A stretch of DNA of 64,000 nt from Chloroflexota bacterium (lineage in GTDB: Bacteria; Chloroflexota; Dehalococcoidia; Bin125). Both the position numbers and the translations under genes were made by a program. The notes under the pieces were generated by a model. That model searched no databases, was not told the origin of the DNA, and saw only the letters and a list, made by a program, of their open reading frames with translations. Below are positions 43,768 through 51,893 of this stretch, one piece after another. Where the stretch lies: the NCBI GenBank assembly GCA_003228175.2, contig QGNQ01000009.1, positions 1 to 64,000 of the forward strand. Reading direction: 5' to 3'. Position 1 is the stretch's first letter. The number at the start of each line of letters is the position of its first letter.

Positions 43768-44445
43768 ATGAAAACCGTCCTCGTCGTCGACGACGAAGCC
43801 AACATCCGCGAGCTGGCGACGCTCTACCTCGAAAAGGAGGGCTACGGCGTCCAAACCGCCGCCGACGGCGCCGCCGCCCTCGAAGCCGTGCGCGTTCACG
43901 AGCCCGACCTGATCGTGCTCGACGTGATGATGCCGGAGATGGACGGTCTCGAAGTCTGCCGCACGATCCGGCGCGGCTCCGACGTGCCCATCCTCATGCT
44001 CACCGCCCGCGCCGACGACATCGACAAGATCGTCGGCCTAGAGCTCGGCGCCGACGACTACATGGGCAAGCCCTTCAACCCGCGCGAGCTCGCCGCCCGC
44101 GTCAAGGCCATCCTGCGCCGCGCCGAGGGCGGCAGCGGCCCCGCTCGCAGCACCGTCTCCGTAGGCCCCCTGTCCATCGACTGGCAGCGCCGTGAGGCCA
44201 GTATCGGCGAGGAACAGCTCACCCTCCGCACCAAGGAGTTCGATCTGCTCCGCGCCCTCGCCGAACACGAGGGCGTCGTGCTCACGCGTGATCAACTGCT
44301 GGAGCGCGTCTGGGGCTACGACTACTTCGGCGAGACCCGCACCGTCGATGTCCACGTCACTCAGGTGCGGCGCAAGATCGGCGAACGCGGCGTCGCCATC
44401 CAGACCGTCCGCGGAGTCGGTTACAAGCTGGTCGCGACCGGCTGA
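43768..44445 (+). CDS. OmpR/PhoB-family response regulator
   Basis: A 225-residue response regulator: receiver domain (KTVLVVDDEANIRELATLYL, phospho-acceptor Asp in LIVLDVMMPEMDG, conserved Thr in MLTARADD and Lys in GKPFNPREL) then a winged-helix Trans_reg_C domain (LTLRTKEFDLLRALAEHEG, RTVDVHVTQVRRKIG). It binds DNA when phosphorylated by the histidine kinase 59 nt downstream. The ATG at 43768 is preferred; the 43744 start adds eight non-family residues. Confidence 0.96.
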   Translation: MKTVLVVDDEANIRELATLYLEKEGYGVQTAADGAAALEAVRVHEPDLIVLDVMMPEMDGLEVCRTIRRGSDVPILMLTARADDIDKIVGLELGADDYMGKPFNPRELAARVKAILRRAEGGSGPARSTVSVGPLSIDWQRREASIGEEQLTLRTKEFDLLRALAEHEGVVLTRDQLLERVWGYDYFGETRTVDVHVTQVRRKIGERGVAIQTVRGVGYKLVATG

Positions 44446-44504
44446 TGCGTCGTCCCGCCGCCCAGCGCCAGGATTCCTAACGTGCGCATCGCAGGCACAA
44501 CACG

Positions 44505-45953
44505 ATGAGGGGTGGCAGCCTGGGGCTGCGGATCTACGGCGGCTTCGGCGTCGTCATCGTGCTCACGCTGGGCGTGGCCGGGATCGTCTTCTTCTCCTTG
44601 CTCGGCGGCTATCGCGCTGAGCTGGACCGCAACTCCCTGCAGACCATCGCCGACCAGGTCCTGTTCGGCGTCGAGCAGTTCCGCCAGCGCAACGTCACCG
44701 CCGTGCAGCTTGGCGCCTACCTGCAGACGCAATCCAGCGAGACCGGCGCACTCGTCTTCTTCCTCGACGGGGATGGCCGCGTCCAACGCGACCTCTCGCC
44801 CGCCGCCGAGTACGAAGACCTGCAACTCCCCGTCAAGCTCAGCGACGCACGCGTCCGGCCCAACATCTGGATCCCCGGCGATGTCGAAGTCAACGGCGAC
44901 GAGCTCCCGTTCGTGGCCCGGCTCGTGCTCGTCGATCAGCGCGACAACGGCGTCTTCGTCGCCATCGCCCTGCCGGACGCCGAGAACTCCGATGTTGTCA
45001 GTGACCTCGTCCCACGACTCCTGATCAGCGGGCTCGCCGGCCTCGGCGTGGCGCTGCTCGTCGGTCTCGTCATCACCCGCTCGATCTATAACCCCCTGCG
45101 CCGCATCACCGGCGCCGTCCACGCCGTCGGCAGCGGTCGCTACGACACGCGCGTCCCGGAAGAGGGCCCGGAGGAGACCCGCGAGCTGGGCCGCGCCCTC
45201 AACCGCATGGCCGAGCAGGTGCAGGAGAACGAGCAAACGCTGCAGGACTTCATGGCCGACGTCAGCCATGAACTGCGCACGCCCCTGACCTCAATCCGCG
45301 GCTTCACCCAGGCCCTGCTCGATGGCACCGTCCGGGACGAGGAACAACGCCAGCACTCCGCCCAGGTGATCGATGATGAGGCCCGTCGCATGCTGCGCCT
45401 CGTCAACGACCTGCTGGACTTGGCCCGCATGCAGGCCGGCGAATTCCGCCTGCAACGCGAACCCATCGCCCCCACGGAGCTGCTGGAACACATCGTCGAG
45501 GTCTTCGCGCCGCGCGCGGAAGAGGCGGGCATCGCCCTGCGCACGGAGGTGCAGGGCACGCTGCCGCCCGTCTCCATGGACTTCGACCGCATGGTCCAGG
45601 TGCTCAACAACCTCGTCGCCAACGCCATCCAGTACACCCGCCAGGGCTCCGTCACCCTTGACGCCCGGATCGACAGCGCCAACGTCGGTAGCAACCAGCT
45701 CGGGGGCGACCAGCTCGTCATCACGATCGCCGACACCGGCGATGGCATCCCGCCCAACGAACTCGCCTTCCTGTTCGAGCGCTTCTACCGCGGCGACAGC
45801 ACGGCCCGCCGTCGCGGCACCGGCCTGGGCCTCGCGATCACCCGCGAGATCGCCCGTGCCCACGGCGGCGATGTGGACGTGCACACCGTTGTCGGCGAAG
45901 GCACCAGCTTCCGCATCGCCATCCCCGTCGCGCCCGCCTCGGAGCCCGCGTAG
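44505..45953 (+). CDS. Membrane sensor histidine kinase
   Basis: A 482-residue sensor kinase: TM1 (~residues 8-33), an extracytoplasmic sensor of ~130 residues, TM2 (LLISGLAGLGVALLVGLVIT), a HAMP linker, HisKA with the phospho-His in FMADVSHELRTPLTSIRGFTQ, and HATPase with the N box VLNNLVANAIQYT, G1 ADTGDGIPP and G2 GTGLGLAITREI. It is the cognate partner of the OmpR-type regulator upstream. The signal is unknown. The stop is followed by three tandem hairpin repeats. Confidence 0.96.
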   Translation: MRGGSLGLRIYGGFGVVIVLTLGVAGIVFFSLLGGYRAELDRNSLQTIADQVLFGVEQFRQRNVTAVQLGAYLQTQSSETGALVFFLDGDGRVQRDLSPAAEYEDLQLPVKLSDARVRPNIWIPGDVEVNGDELPFVARLVLVDQRDNGVFVAIALPDAENSDVVSDLVPRLLISGLAGLGVALLVGLVITRSIYNPLRRITGAVHAVGSGRYDTRVPEEGPEETRELGRALNRMAEQVQENEQTLQDFMADVSHELRTPLTSIRGFTQALLDGTVRDEEQRQHSAQVIDDEARRMLRLVNDLLDLARMQAGEFRLQREPIAPTELLEHIVEVFAPRAEEAGIALRTEVQGTLPPVSMDFDRMVQVLNNLVANAIQYTRQGSVTLDARIDSANVGSNQLGGDQLVITIADTGDGIPPNELAFLFERFYRGDSTARRRGTGLGLAITREIARAHGGDVDVHTVVGEGTSFRIAIPVAPASEPA

Positions 45954-45960
45954 CCCATGG

Positions 45961-46050
45961 GCTCACCCCCCGGCGTCTCGCCGGGCTCGAGGTGCCCCCC
46001 CGGCGTCTCGCCGGGCTCGAGCTGCCCCCCCGGCGTCTCGCCGGGCTGGA
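45961..46050 (+). repeat. 30-nt tandem repeat, three copies, each a perfect hairpin
   Basis: Unit GCTGCCCCCCCGGCGTCTCG-CCGGGCTCGA is present three times with few mismatches, starting 7 nt after the histidine kinase stop. Every unit contains CCCGGCG-TCT-CGCCGGG, a perfect 7-bp stem with a triloop. It may act as a multi-hairpin terminator or 3'-end stabiliser. Confidence 0.9.
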
Positions 46051-46086
46051 GATGAAGCCGGAGTGGCCCGCCGGCTGAGCGCTGGT

Positions 46087-46092
46087 TAGGCT
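46087..46092 (+). promoter_or_regulatory. -10 element TAGGCT of a probable leaderless transcript
   Basis: TAGGCT ends 7 nt before ATG 46100, with no Shine-Dalgarno. Confidence 0.55.
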
Positions 46093-46099
46093 CGCCGGG

Positions 46100-47104
46100 A
46101 TGAGCGATCCCCTCTCGCCCTACGTCGACGTTGGCGTCGCACGCACGCGGCAATGGCTGCGCGACGATCGCGGCGTCCGCAGCGAACTCCGCGACCTGCA
46201 AGCCGTCGATGGCATCACCGTGGCCTCGCTCGCCCTCTCCGACCCCGGCGCCGGCAGCGACGCCCTCAGCCGCCGGGCGGCGCTCGCCGTCGTGCCCCTC
46301 TTCGCCCCCCCGGAAGAGACCCCCCCTCAAGAAACCCCCGACGACGAAACGAACACGCGCAGCGAGGCGCTGACGCAGGCCTTGTCGGATCAAGACGGGC
46401 TCGTCCTCTGGACGCCGCCCGGCGCAACGCTACCGCCACCCAGCAACGACGCCGCCCTCCGCCAGATCCGCGATGCGGCGGCCGCGCTGGCCCCCGGCCA
46501 CAGCGGTGAGGTCGCCTTCCCCGTCACGCTCGCGATCCGCAAGGTCGGCGACGAGGGCTCGTACCTCAGCGTGCAGGGCGGCCTCTCCCCCCATTGGGCG
46601 CGATTCACCAATCAGGTCTTCGGGCAGTTCCAGCTCGATAGCAACGCCATCCATCGCCTGCCCGCGGACCCGGCCAAAGTCACCCAACTCGTCGACTTCC
46701 TGGTCCTCATCGCCAACGGCGTGCGTACGACCGGCCATACCGCCGACGCGCCCGCCGAGGACCACTGGAGTCTGCAGCGACTCGACGGGATCAGCGGCGT
46801 CCGCATCATCGCCGCCGCCCCGGCCTCAGAGCCGGAGGCCGGCACGCCCGTGCGCAAGGCGCTGCGAACTGGCACCCGCGCCGCCCTGCGCGCCCTCGCC
46901 CGGGCCGACACTTCCCTGCGGCTGCTGACCTATGTGGGGATCTTCCGCTCGATCGAGGAGGAGACGGCGTCCATCGCCCTGCGCGGCCTGGACCCCACGA
47001 CCTTCGCCCAGCTCGACGCGATCTGCTTGGTCGCGGACGCGCAACTGCGCGTGCTCTTTGGGCCAGCGCCCCAATCCGGGCTGGGCGACTCGCAGCCGCG
47101 CTGA
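46100..47104 (+). CDS. Hypothetical protein, unknown function
   Basis: A 334-residue protein that I cannot assign. It is soluble, with an N-terminal alpha/beta half (TRQWLRDDRGVRSELRDLQ), an acidic Pro/Glu/Thr linker near residues 70-95 (PPEETPPQETPDDETNT) and a central beta-rich part (GSYLSVQGGLSPHWARFTNQVFGQFQL). The C-terminus (TSLRLLTYVGIFRSIEEETASIAL) has no transmembrane segment. Codon usage is normal for the window and the leaderless TAGGCT box supports expression. It converges on rpsU. Confidence 0.75.
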   Translation: MSDPLSPYVDVGVARTRQWLRDDRGVRSELRDLQAVDGITVASLALSDPGAGSDALSRRAALAVVPLFAPPEETPPQETPDDETNTRSEALTQALSDQDGLVLWTPPGATLPPPSNDAALRQIRDAAAALAPGHSGEVAFPVTLAIRKVGDEGSYLSVQGGLSPHWARFTNQVFGQFQLDSNAIHRLPADPAKVTQLVDFLVLIANGVRTTGHTADAPAEDHWSLQRLDGISGVRIIAAAPASEPEAGTPVRKALRTGTRAALRALARADTSLRLLTYVGIFRSIEEETASIALRGLDPTTFAQLDAICLVADAQLRVLFGPAPQSGLGDSQPR

Positions 47105-47137
47105 GCGGGATCGACGGAACGGAGGAGGCGGAGGAGG

Positions 47138-47335
47138 CTAGCGGTCCGGCTTCAGCACGGAGCGCCGCCGCCGCCGCGCCGCGCGGCGTTCCGCCTGGCG
47201 CTGCTTCTCGCGATTCGAGATGAAGTGCCGGCGTCGGCGCGCCTCCTGCAGGACCCCGTCGCGCTGGACCATTTTGTTGAAGCGACGCAGGAGGCCTTCG
47301 CCATCCTCGCCGTCCTTGCGCGTCACCTGCAGCAC
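47138..47335 (-). CDS. rpsU: 30S ribosomal protein bS21
   Basis: A 65-residue, strongly basic protein with the bS21 pattern: MLQVTRKDGEDGEGLLRRFNKMVQRDGVLQEARRRRHFI, then an Arg-rich tail. bS21 binds the 16S rRNA platform near the anti-Shine-Dalgarno region and helps start translation. GTG start with GGGAGA upstream. The gene is convergent with the hypothetical protein and is preceded by the 875-nt interval that lacks convincing genes. Confidence 0.9.
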   Translation of the reverse strand: MLQVTRKDGEDGEGLLRRFNKMVQRDGVLQEARRRRHFISNREKQRQAERRAARRRRRSVLKPDR

Positions 47336-47500
47336 TCAGTCATCTCCCAGAATGGTCCCGGATTGGCCGGGCCCTCTCGGCGCGATCTCTTGCGCGCAAC
47401 CGGACAACGGTAACAAAGCCGCGTCGACCCGGCAATCGGGGGACAACATCCACCGATCGGCCCGATACACCAAGCATCCAGACCGCCGCCTTAACGACAG

Positions 47501-47556
47501 CAGCCCAGCGGTTGCCTGTGGACTTCGGCCGAAGTCCGCGGGCGCCCGCCGGGCTG
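47501..47556. other. Nested imperfect hairpin (candidate structured RNA element)
   Basis: CAGCCCAGCGG pairs with CCGCCGGGCTG (one A-C mismatch) and encloses GGACTTCGGCCGAAGTCC, an 18-nt perfect palindrome. A competing palindrome GCGGGCGCCCGC lies at 47538-47549. The strand is undetermined. Confidence 0.4.
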
Positions 47557-47580
47557 TATCCGGAGTTCCGACCGTCCCTG

Positions 47581-47618
47581 CGTTTCGCCAGGGATCGACA
47601 CGCATCCCCATCGAAACG
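47581..47618. other. Two-step hairpin (candidate structured RNA element)
   Basis: CGTTTCG...CGAAACG (7 bp) encloses GGGAT-CGACACGC-ATCCC (5 bp) across a symmetric 3x3 internal loop. A mutually exclusive stem TCCCTG/CAGGGA (47575-47594) overlaps it. Confidence 0.35.
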
Positions 47619-48210
47619 GAGGGCCGGTATGGCTGGGCGCCGGATAGTCGGCGCAGTTGCGGGTCTCCAGCCCGCTGCTCAAGGCCCCAGGCGACTCCCG
47701 GCAGATTCGGCCCTCACGGGCCCCGAGCGTCGGGACGGCCTGGTCGCGGTCACGGCTCAGGGGTGCTATCTCGGCTGCAGCCGACATCCCCAAGTATTGT
47801 GCCGCGCCCCGGGCGGATGTGTGCCACACCCGCGTCCTGGACCGCTTCCCCCTCGGAGCTTCAGCGTCGCGCTTGCGCGTCTCCCTGAAGCCACAATCAA
47901 CGTACCAGCGGCGCCAATCCCACAGCGACGCGAATTCGCGCCCATCGATGAGATAACGCGACTCCCTACGAGTCAGCGCCAGCTCTTCGATCCTGCCGGA
48001 CGACCATCCCATGCCCCTGCCTGAAGACACTGATCATGATCTTCTGTCGCGTATCGAAGAGTGATTCCCCGTGGACGAATGGGACCGCGAAAGTGCACAG
48101 CCAGGGGATAAACGGTGCAGAACTCTGCGTGCTCTGTCGTTCAGCACCTCAGGCGCTGAACCCCCCCGCCCGGAACCACGAGGCCCAGAACTCCCGTCGC
48201 CCGCCGACGC

Positions 48211-48792
48211 TCAGACGTCGAAGCCCAGGTAGCGCAAGAATCCGGGCCGCGTCTTGCGCCCCTTGCGACGCCGGTTCCAGCGCCCCACATCGTCCAGGAA
48301 CACGTCCGACTGCTTCTCGTTCCAGCGCGATGTCTTGATCACATCGCGACGGCTGATGTTGCCGTCCCAATCGTGCGGGCACTCAACGATGTCGCTCAGT
48401 GCAATGAAGTTGAGCGCGCCCGTGTCGGAGAGCTCCACCTCGAAGGGATGCTCCCGGCAGGTCACCGGCCGATGTTCGTAGATCGTGCAGCGCTGCTCCT
48501 CGTCCAGGAACATGCAGGCCCCCCCCGGTCGGTGCCGCAGCGCCATCGCCCCCCGCCCACTGTCGAAGCGGACCCACCAAGCGCTGCGCTTCTCCAGCTT
48601 CAGATCCGCCTCCGGCACAAAGTGGACGAAGTCCGCCACCGGCAGCCCCACCCCTCGCTCAATCCGCCGCAGATCCTCGTCCGTCACCAGTACGTGCGTG
48701 CGACGACAGCAGTTGCCGCAGCCCGTGCAGCGGAAGTTGAGGTAGCGCTGCCAGTCCCCGTCCGGGGTTCCGTCGCCGCAAGGGTTCGCCAT
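48211..48792 (-). CDS. YkgJ-family cysteine-cluster protein
   Basis: A 193-residue protein of the YkgJ/UPF0153 Fe-S or zinc cluster family. Cys-rich motifs are FRCTGCGNCCRRTHV (CxxCxxCC) near residue 18, then GGACMFLDEEQRCTIYEHRPVTCREHPFE near 90. A charged C-terminus ends LGFDV. The function is unknown; the Cys set suggests metal binding. The ATG is preceded by a TAGGCT box at 6 nt, so the mRNA is probably leaderless. Confidence 0.88.
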   Translation of the reverse strand: MANPCGDGTPDGDWQRYLNFRCTGCGNCCRRTHVLVTDEDLRRIERGVGLPVADFVHFVPEADLKLEKRSAWWVRFDSGRGAMALRHRPGGACMFLDEEQRCTIYEHRPVTCREHPFEVELSDTGALNFIALSDIVECPHDWDGNISRRDVIKTSRWNEKQSDVFLDDVGRWNRRRKGRKTRPGFLRYLGFDV

Positions 48793-48798
48793 CCGCGG

Positions 48799-48804
48799 AG
48801 CCTA
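48799..48804 (-). promoter_or_regulatory. -10 element TAGGCT of a probable leaderless YkgJ transcript
   Basis: On the minus strand TAGGCT ends 6 nt before the ATG at 48792. Confidence 0.55.
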
Positions 48805-48876
48805 TCCCCACCCGGGCGGCTGCGACAGGCACGCCGCCCGGAAATGCCGGCCGCGGGGTGAACCAGACCCGCCCCG

Positions 48877-48882
48877 TATACT
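48877..48882 (+). promoter_or_regulatory. -10 element TATACT upstream of the carboxylase gene
   Basis: TATACT in CCGTATACTCG, with an expected start near 48889 and a leader of about 100 nt before ATG 48991. Confidence 0.45.
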
Positions 48883-48990
48883 CGCCGCGCTGCCGTTGCG
48901 AATCCGCACGCGGTGTCCAAGACAAGATCCAATCCAGGTCGCGCGGCGCGCCAGCGTCGGCGGCGGCCTGAGAAACGCTGGGAGTACGCC

Positions 48991-50550
48991 ATGGCCTGGG
49001 AACGGGAAATCGAAGAACTCGAACAGCGCCGCGCATTCGCCGCCGAGCTCGGGGGCGAAGAGGGCATCGCCCGCCAGCGCCGACGCGGCAAGCTCACCGT
49101 CCGAGAGCGCATCGACCTCATGGCCGACAAGGACTCTTGGCAAGAGTTCCGCAGCCTCCTGGGCCAGGGCGAGTACGACGACGAAGGCAAGCTCACCTCC
49201 TTCACGCCCAAGGGCAGCGTGGAGGGCACCATGCGGCTCAACGACCGCAAGGTCGTGGTCTCCGCCGGCGACTTCACGGTCCGCGGCGGCTCCGGGGGCA
49301 GTATGGGCGGCATCGGCCAAGAGATCCGCGCCAGCGAGCGCGCCCGGCGCTGGCGCCTGCCCTACGTGCGCCTGCTCGACTCCGCCGGCGGCAGCGTGCG
49401 CCACTTCGAAGAGATCGGCCACACGTACCTCCCCGACGGCAACGAGTGGTCGCAAATTGAAGTCGGCTTGCTCAGCCAAGTCCCCGTCGTCTCCGCCGTC
49501 ATGGGCTCCGTCGCCGGCCTGCCCGCCGTCGACGCCTGCATCGCGCACTTCAACCTCATGGTCTCCGGCATCAGCCAGCTCTTCCCCGGGGGCCCGCCCG
49601 TCGTCAAAGCGTCCCTTGGCTATGACATCACCAAGGAAGACTTGGGCGGCGAGGATGTCCACATCCACGGCGCAACCGGCGCCGTGGACAACCTGGCCGA
49701 GACCGAGGACCACGCCTTCGCCATGATCCGCGACTTCCTCAGCTACCTGCCGCCCAGCGTCTGGGAGATGGCCCCCCGGCAGGAGATCGGCGACGACCCC
49801 CAGCGGCGCGACGAGTGGCTGATCGACGCCATCCCGCACAACCGCCGCCGCCCCTACGACATCCGCAAGATCATCGGCTCCGTCGTCGATCAAGGATCGT
49901 TCTTCGAGATCGCCCCGCTGTACGGCAAAGCCCGCGTCACCGGCCTGGCTCGCATTGACGGCTACCCCTGCGCGGTCATGGGCAACAACCCCTACCACCA
50001 GGGCGGCGCCACCGGCCCCCAGGAGGGCGACAAGGTGATTCGCCTGCTCTCCCTGGCCGACACCTTCCACCTGCCCATCATCTCCTTCGCCGACGAGCCC
50101 GGATTCCTCGTCGGCCTGGAGGCCGAGAAGATGGGCATTGAGCGCGCCGGCGCCCGCCTCGTCGCCGCCGTCTGCGAAAGCCGCGCGCCCTGGCTGGCCA
50201 TCGTCACCGGGCAACTGTTCGGCGTCGCCGGGCAGTGTCAGCACCGCCCCAGCGGCATGTTTGAGCGCTTCGTCTGGCCATCCGCGGCCTGGGGCTCCAT
50301 GCACATCGAAGGCGGCACCCACGCCGCCTACCGCCGCCAGATCGATGACGCAGATGACCCAGTCGCGGAGGAGCGCCGTATTGAGGCCACGCTCAAGGCG
50401 ATCGCCTCGCCCTTCCGCACCGCCGAGTCATCCGGCCAAGAGATCATCGACCCGCGCGACAGCCGCCCCCTCGCCGTGGAGTTCGTGCGCGATGCACAGG
50501 CCATTCTGCGGGACCAAGTCGGACCGCCCGTCGCGCCGTACCGCCCCTAG
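48991..50550 (+). CDS. Acyl-CoA carboxylase carboxyltransferase (beta) subunit
   Basis: A 519-residue carboxyltransferase subunit of the propionyl/methylcrotonyl/acetyl-CoA carboxylase type. It has both crotonase-like halves: N-terminal RRRGKLTVRERIDLMADKDSW, VVVSAGDFTVRGGSGGSMGGIGQE, LPYVRLLDSAGGSV; C-terminal FFEIAPLYGKARVTGLARIDGYPCAVMGNNP and LPIISFADEPGFLVG. It moves CO2 from carboxybiotin to an acyl-CoA. ATG 48991 has GGGAG 6 nt upstream; the GTG at 48913 adds 26 basic residues. No biotin carboxylase gene is adjacent. Confidence 0.93.
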   Translation: MAWEREIEELEQRRAFAAELGGEEGIARQRRRGKLTVRERIDLMADKDSWQEFRSLLGQGEYDDEGKLTSFTPKGSVEGTMRLNDRKVVVSAGDFTVRGGSGGSMGGIGQEIRASERARRWRLPYVRLLDSAGGSVRHFEEIGHTYLPDGNEWSQIEVGLLSQVPVVSAVMGSVAGLPAVDACIAHFNLMVSGISQLFPGGPPVVKASLGYDITKEDLGGEDVHIHGATGAVDNLAETEDHAFAMIRDFLSYLPPSVWEMAPRQEIGDDPQRRDEWLIDAIPHNRRRPYDIRKIIGSVVDQGSFFEIAPLYGKARVTGLARIDGYPCAVMGNNPYHQGGATGPQEGDKVIRLLSLADTFHLPIISFADEPGFLVGLEAEKMGIERAGARLVAAVCESRAPWLAIVTGQLFGVAGQCQHRPSGMFERFVWPSAAWGSMHIEGGTHAAYRRQIDDADDPVAEERRIEATLKAIASPFRTAESSGQEIIDPRDSRPLAVEFVRDAQAILRDQVGPPVAPYRP

Positions 50551-50574
50551 GAGCCCGTCGGCCCCGGGGCGCGG

Positions 50575-51492
50575 CTAGCTGCCCGCGACCGGCTCCGCGT
50601 CGCGCGCGCTTTCATAGGTCTCGAAGTACCGCGACGCCGCCGTCTTCTGGTTCTCGTAGATCGAGCCGCCCAGCGGGGCGGGCGGCAGCGGCAACTGCAC
50701 CGGCACCGACTCCAGTCGCGGCCGCAGTGTCGGCTCCCCCGCCACCATCTGCGCATCGAACGCGGCCAAATCGAAGTCCGCGCCCGCGCCCGTCAGCGGC
50801 CAGGCGTCCGCCGCCGTGTATCCGTACAGCAGCAGCCGCCGTGGGTGGTCGGACCGGTTGAGCGAGGACCCGTGCACCATGCGCACGTGGTGCAGCGTGA
50901 TCGTCCCCGCCGGACCTGTCAGCGCCACCGCCTTGTCGAAATCCACCTCCTCCGCGCGCGGATCCATCGCGCCGCAGAAGTGTCCATCCGTGTGGTGATT
51001 GTAGGCAGGCCCCGTGTGGCTGCCCGGGATCACCAGCAGCGGCCCGTTCACCACATCGCAGTCGTCCAGCAGTATTCCAACTTCCAGCACGTCGTCGTTC
51101 GTGTGCGGGTAAAAGGCCCAGTCCGTGTGCCATTCCACCGGCGCGCCGTACTCGGCGTGCTTCATGTTCATCTTGCCGTGGTGGTAGCGAATGTTGTCAC
51201 CCAGGATTGGGCGCAGGATATCTGTGATCGTGTCGCTGCTCGTGAGATCTTTGAACACTGCCGACACCGACACCGGGTTCTTGATCCGACGCACGCGCGG
51301 CGCATCCGGCGAATGCGAGTCCTCGAGATCGTAGAGCCCGTCGCTCTCCGTCAGCGCCGCGCACCCCTGCACGATCCGATCCGTCTCGTCGCGGATCGCC
51401 TGCAGCGTCTCCGCCGGCAGCGCGCCAGGCAACACGAGATATCCGTTCTCGCGGTAGGACTGCACTTGTTCAGCACTCACCGTGTTCGTCAT
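50575..51492 (-). CDS. Phytanoyl-CoA dioxygenase (PhyH) family protein
   Basis: A 305-residue Fe(II)/2-oxoglutarate dioxygenase of the PhyH family. The 2-His-1-Asp metal site is visible: VEWHTDWAFYPHTNDD gives HxD and TLHHVRMVHGSSLNRSDHPRRL the distal His plus the Arg that binds 2-oxoglutarate. The N-terminus (VQSYRENGYLVLPGALP) is typical. It hydroxylates an unknown substrate. A GGAGGAG site and a TAGACT -10 box (51511-51516, minus) precede it. Confidence 0.92.
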   Translation of the reverse strand: MTNTVSAEQVQSYRENGYLVLPGALPAETLQAIRDETDRIVQGCAALTESDGLYDLEDSHSPDAPRVRRIKNPVSVSAVFKDLTSSDTITDILRPILGDNIRYHHGKMNMKHAEYGAPVEWHTDWAFYPHTNDDVLEVGILLDDCDVVNGPLLVIPGSHTGPAYNHHTDGHFCGAMDPRAEEVDFDKAVALTGPAGTITLHHVRMVHGSSLNRSDHPRRLLLYGYTAADAWPLTGAGADFDLAAFDAQMVAGEPTLRPRLESVPVQLPLPPAPLGGSIYENQKTAASRYFETYESARDAEPVAGS

Positions 51493-51605
51493 GATCTCCT
51501 CCGTCGGCCGAGTCTACTCGACGTGAACAAGGGCGTGAACCTCCACCTTCGCCGGCGAAAGACCGCCTCCGGTCCCGAACCGACGCACATCCTGCCCGAT
51601 CCGCC

Positions 51606-51611
51606 TAGCCT
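51606..51611 (+). promoter_or_regulatory. -10 element TAGCCT upstream of the secreted repeat protein
   Basis: TAGCCT, about 40 nt before ATG 51654, which has its own AAGGAG site. Confidence 0.4.
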
Positions 51612-51653
51612 CTCATAACCCTCCGGCAACCCGGCCGGACCAAGGAGCCTGCC

Positions 51654-51893
51654 ATGCGCAGCATCCACCCATCATTCTCCGCCGGACCACGCGCGCTGAT
51701 CATGACCGCCCTGATCACGACCACTCTGATCATGACGGCCCTACTCACCATGGCGGTGGCCATCCTCGCCGCGCCGCCGGTACGCGCCGCCCCCGCCCCG
51801 CGATCCTCGCCCTCACCCCAAGCACGGGCCCCATCGGCGGCGGCGCCAGCGTCATCATCTCCGGCACGAATTTCACCGGCACGACCGGCGTGA
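51654..51893 (+). CDS. Signal-peptide fragment of the frameshifted secreted protein
   Basis: The 79-aa ORF starts with a clear export signal: MRSIHPSFSAGPRALIMTAL..., a long hydrophobic core (TALLTMAVAILAA) and an Ala-rich cleavage region (PVRAAPAP), with AAGGAG 8 nt before the ATG. After that it runs out of frame into low-complexity Ser/Pro/Ala. The correct continuation (ILALTPSTGPIGGG, a TIG/IPT domain) is in the -1 frame, so this is the N-terminus of the next feature separated by a frameshift near 51790-51800, at a run of five C. Confidence 0.7.
   Translation: MRSIHPSFSAGPRALIMTALITTTLIMTALLTMAVAILAAPPVRAAPAPRSSPSPQARAPSAAAPASSSPARISPARPA

Larger units (their letters stand above)
47336..48210. 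other. 875-nt interval without a convincing gene; hairpin-rich
   Basis: Open frames exist (a 179-aa one on the minus strand, 47491-48030) but their codon use is less biased than neighbours and I recognise no family. The part 47501-47791 is rich in short perfect stems (see finding). The first ~90 residues of the minus ORF (ESRYLIDGREFASLWDWRRWY) look faintly protein-like, so a decayed gene is another possibility. The promoter of rpsU should lie at the left edge. Confidence 0.6.

Noticed and set aside
46000-46100. Start of the 46100 gene within the hairpin repeats
   Set aside because: No in-frame conserved extension; the TAGGCT box at 46087 places the start at 46100.
47491-48030. 179-aa minus-strand ORF
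   Set aside because: Weak codon bias, no recognisable domain, and its second half coincides with dense hairpins; kept only as part of the anomalous interval.
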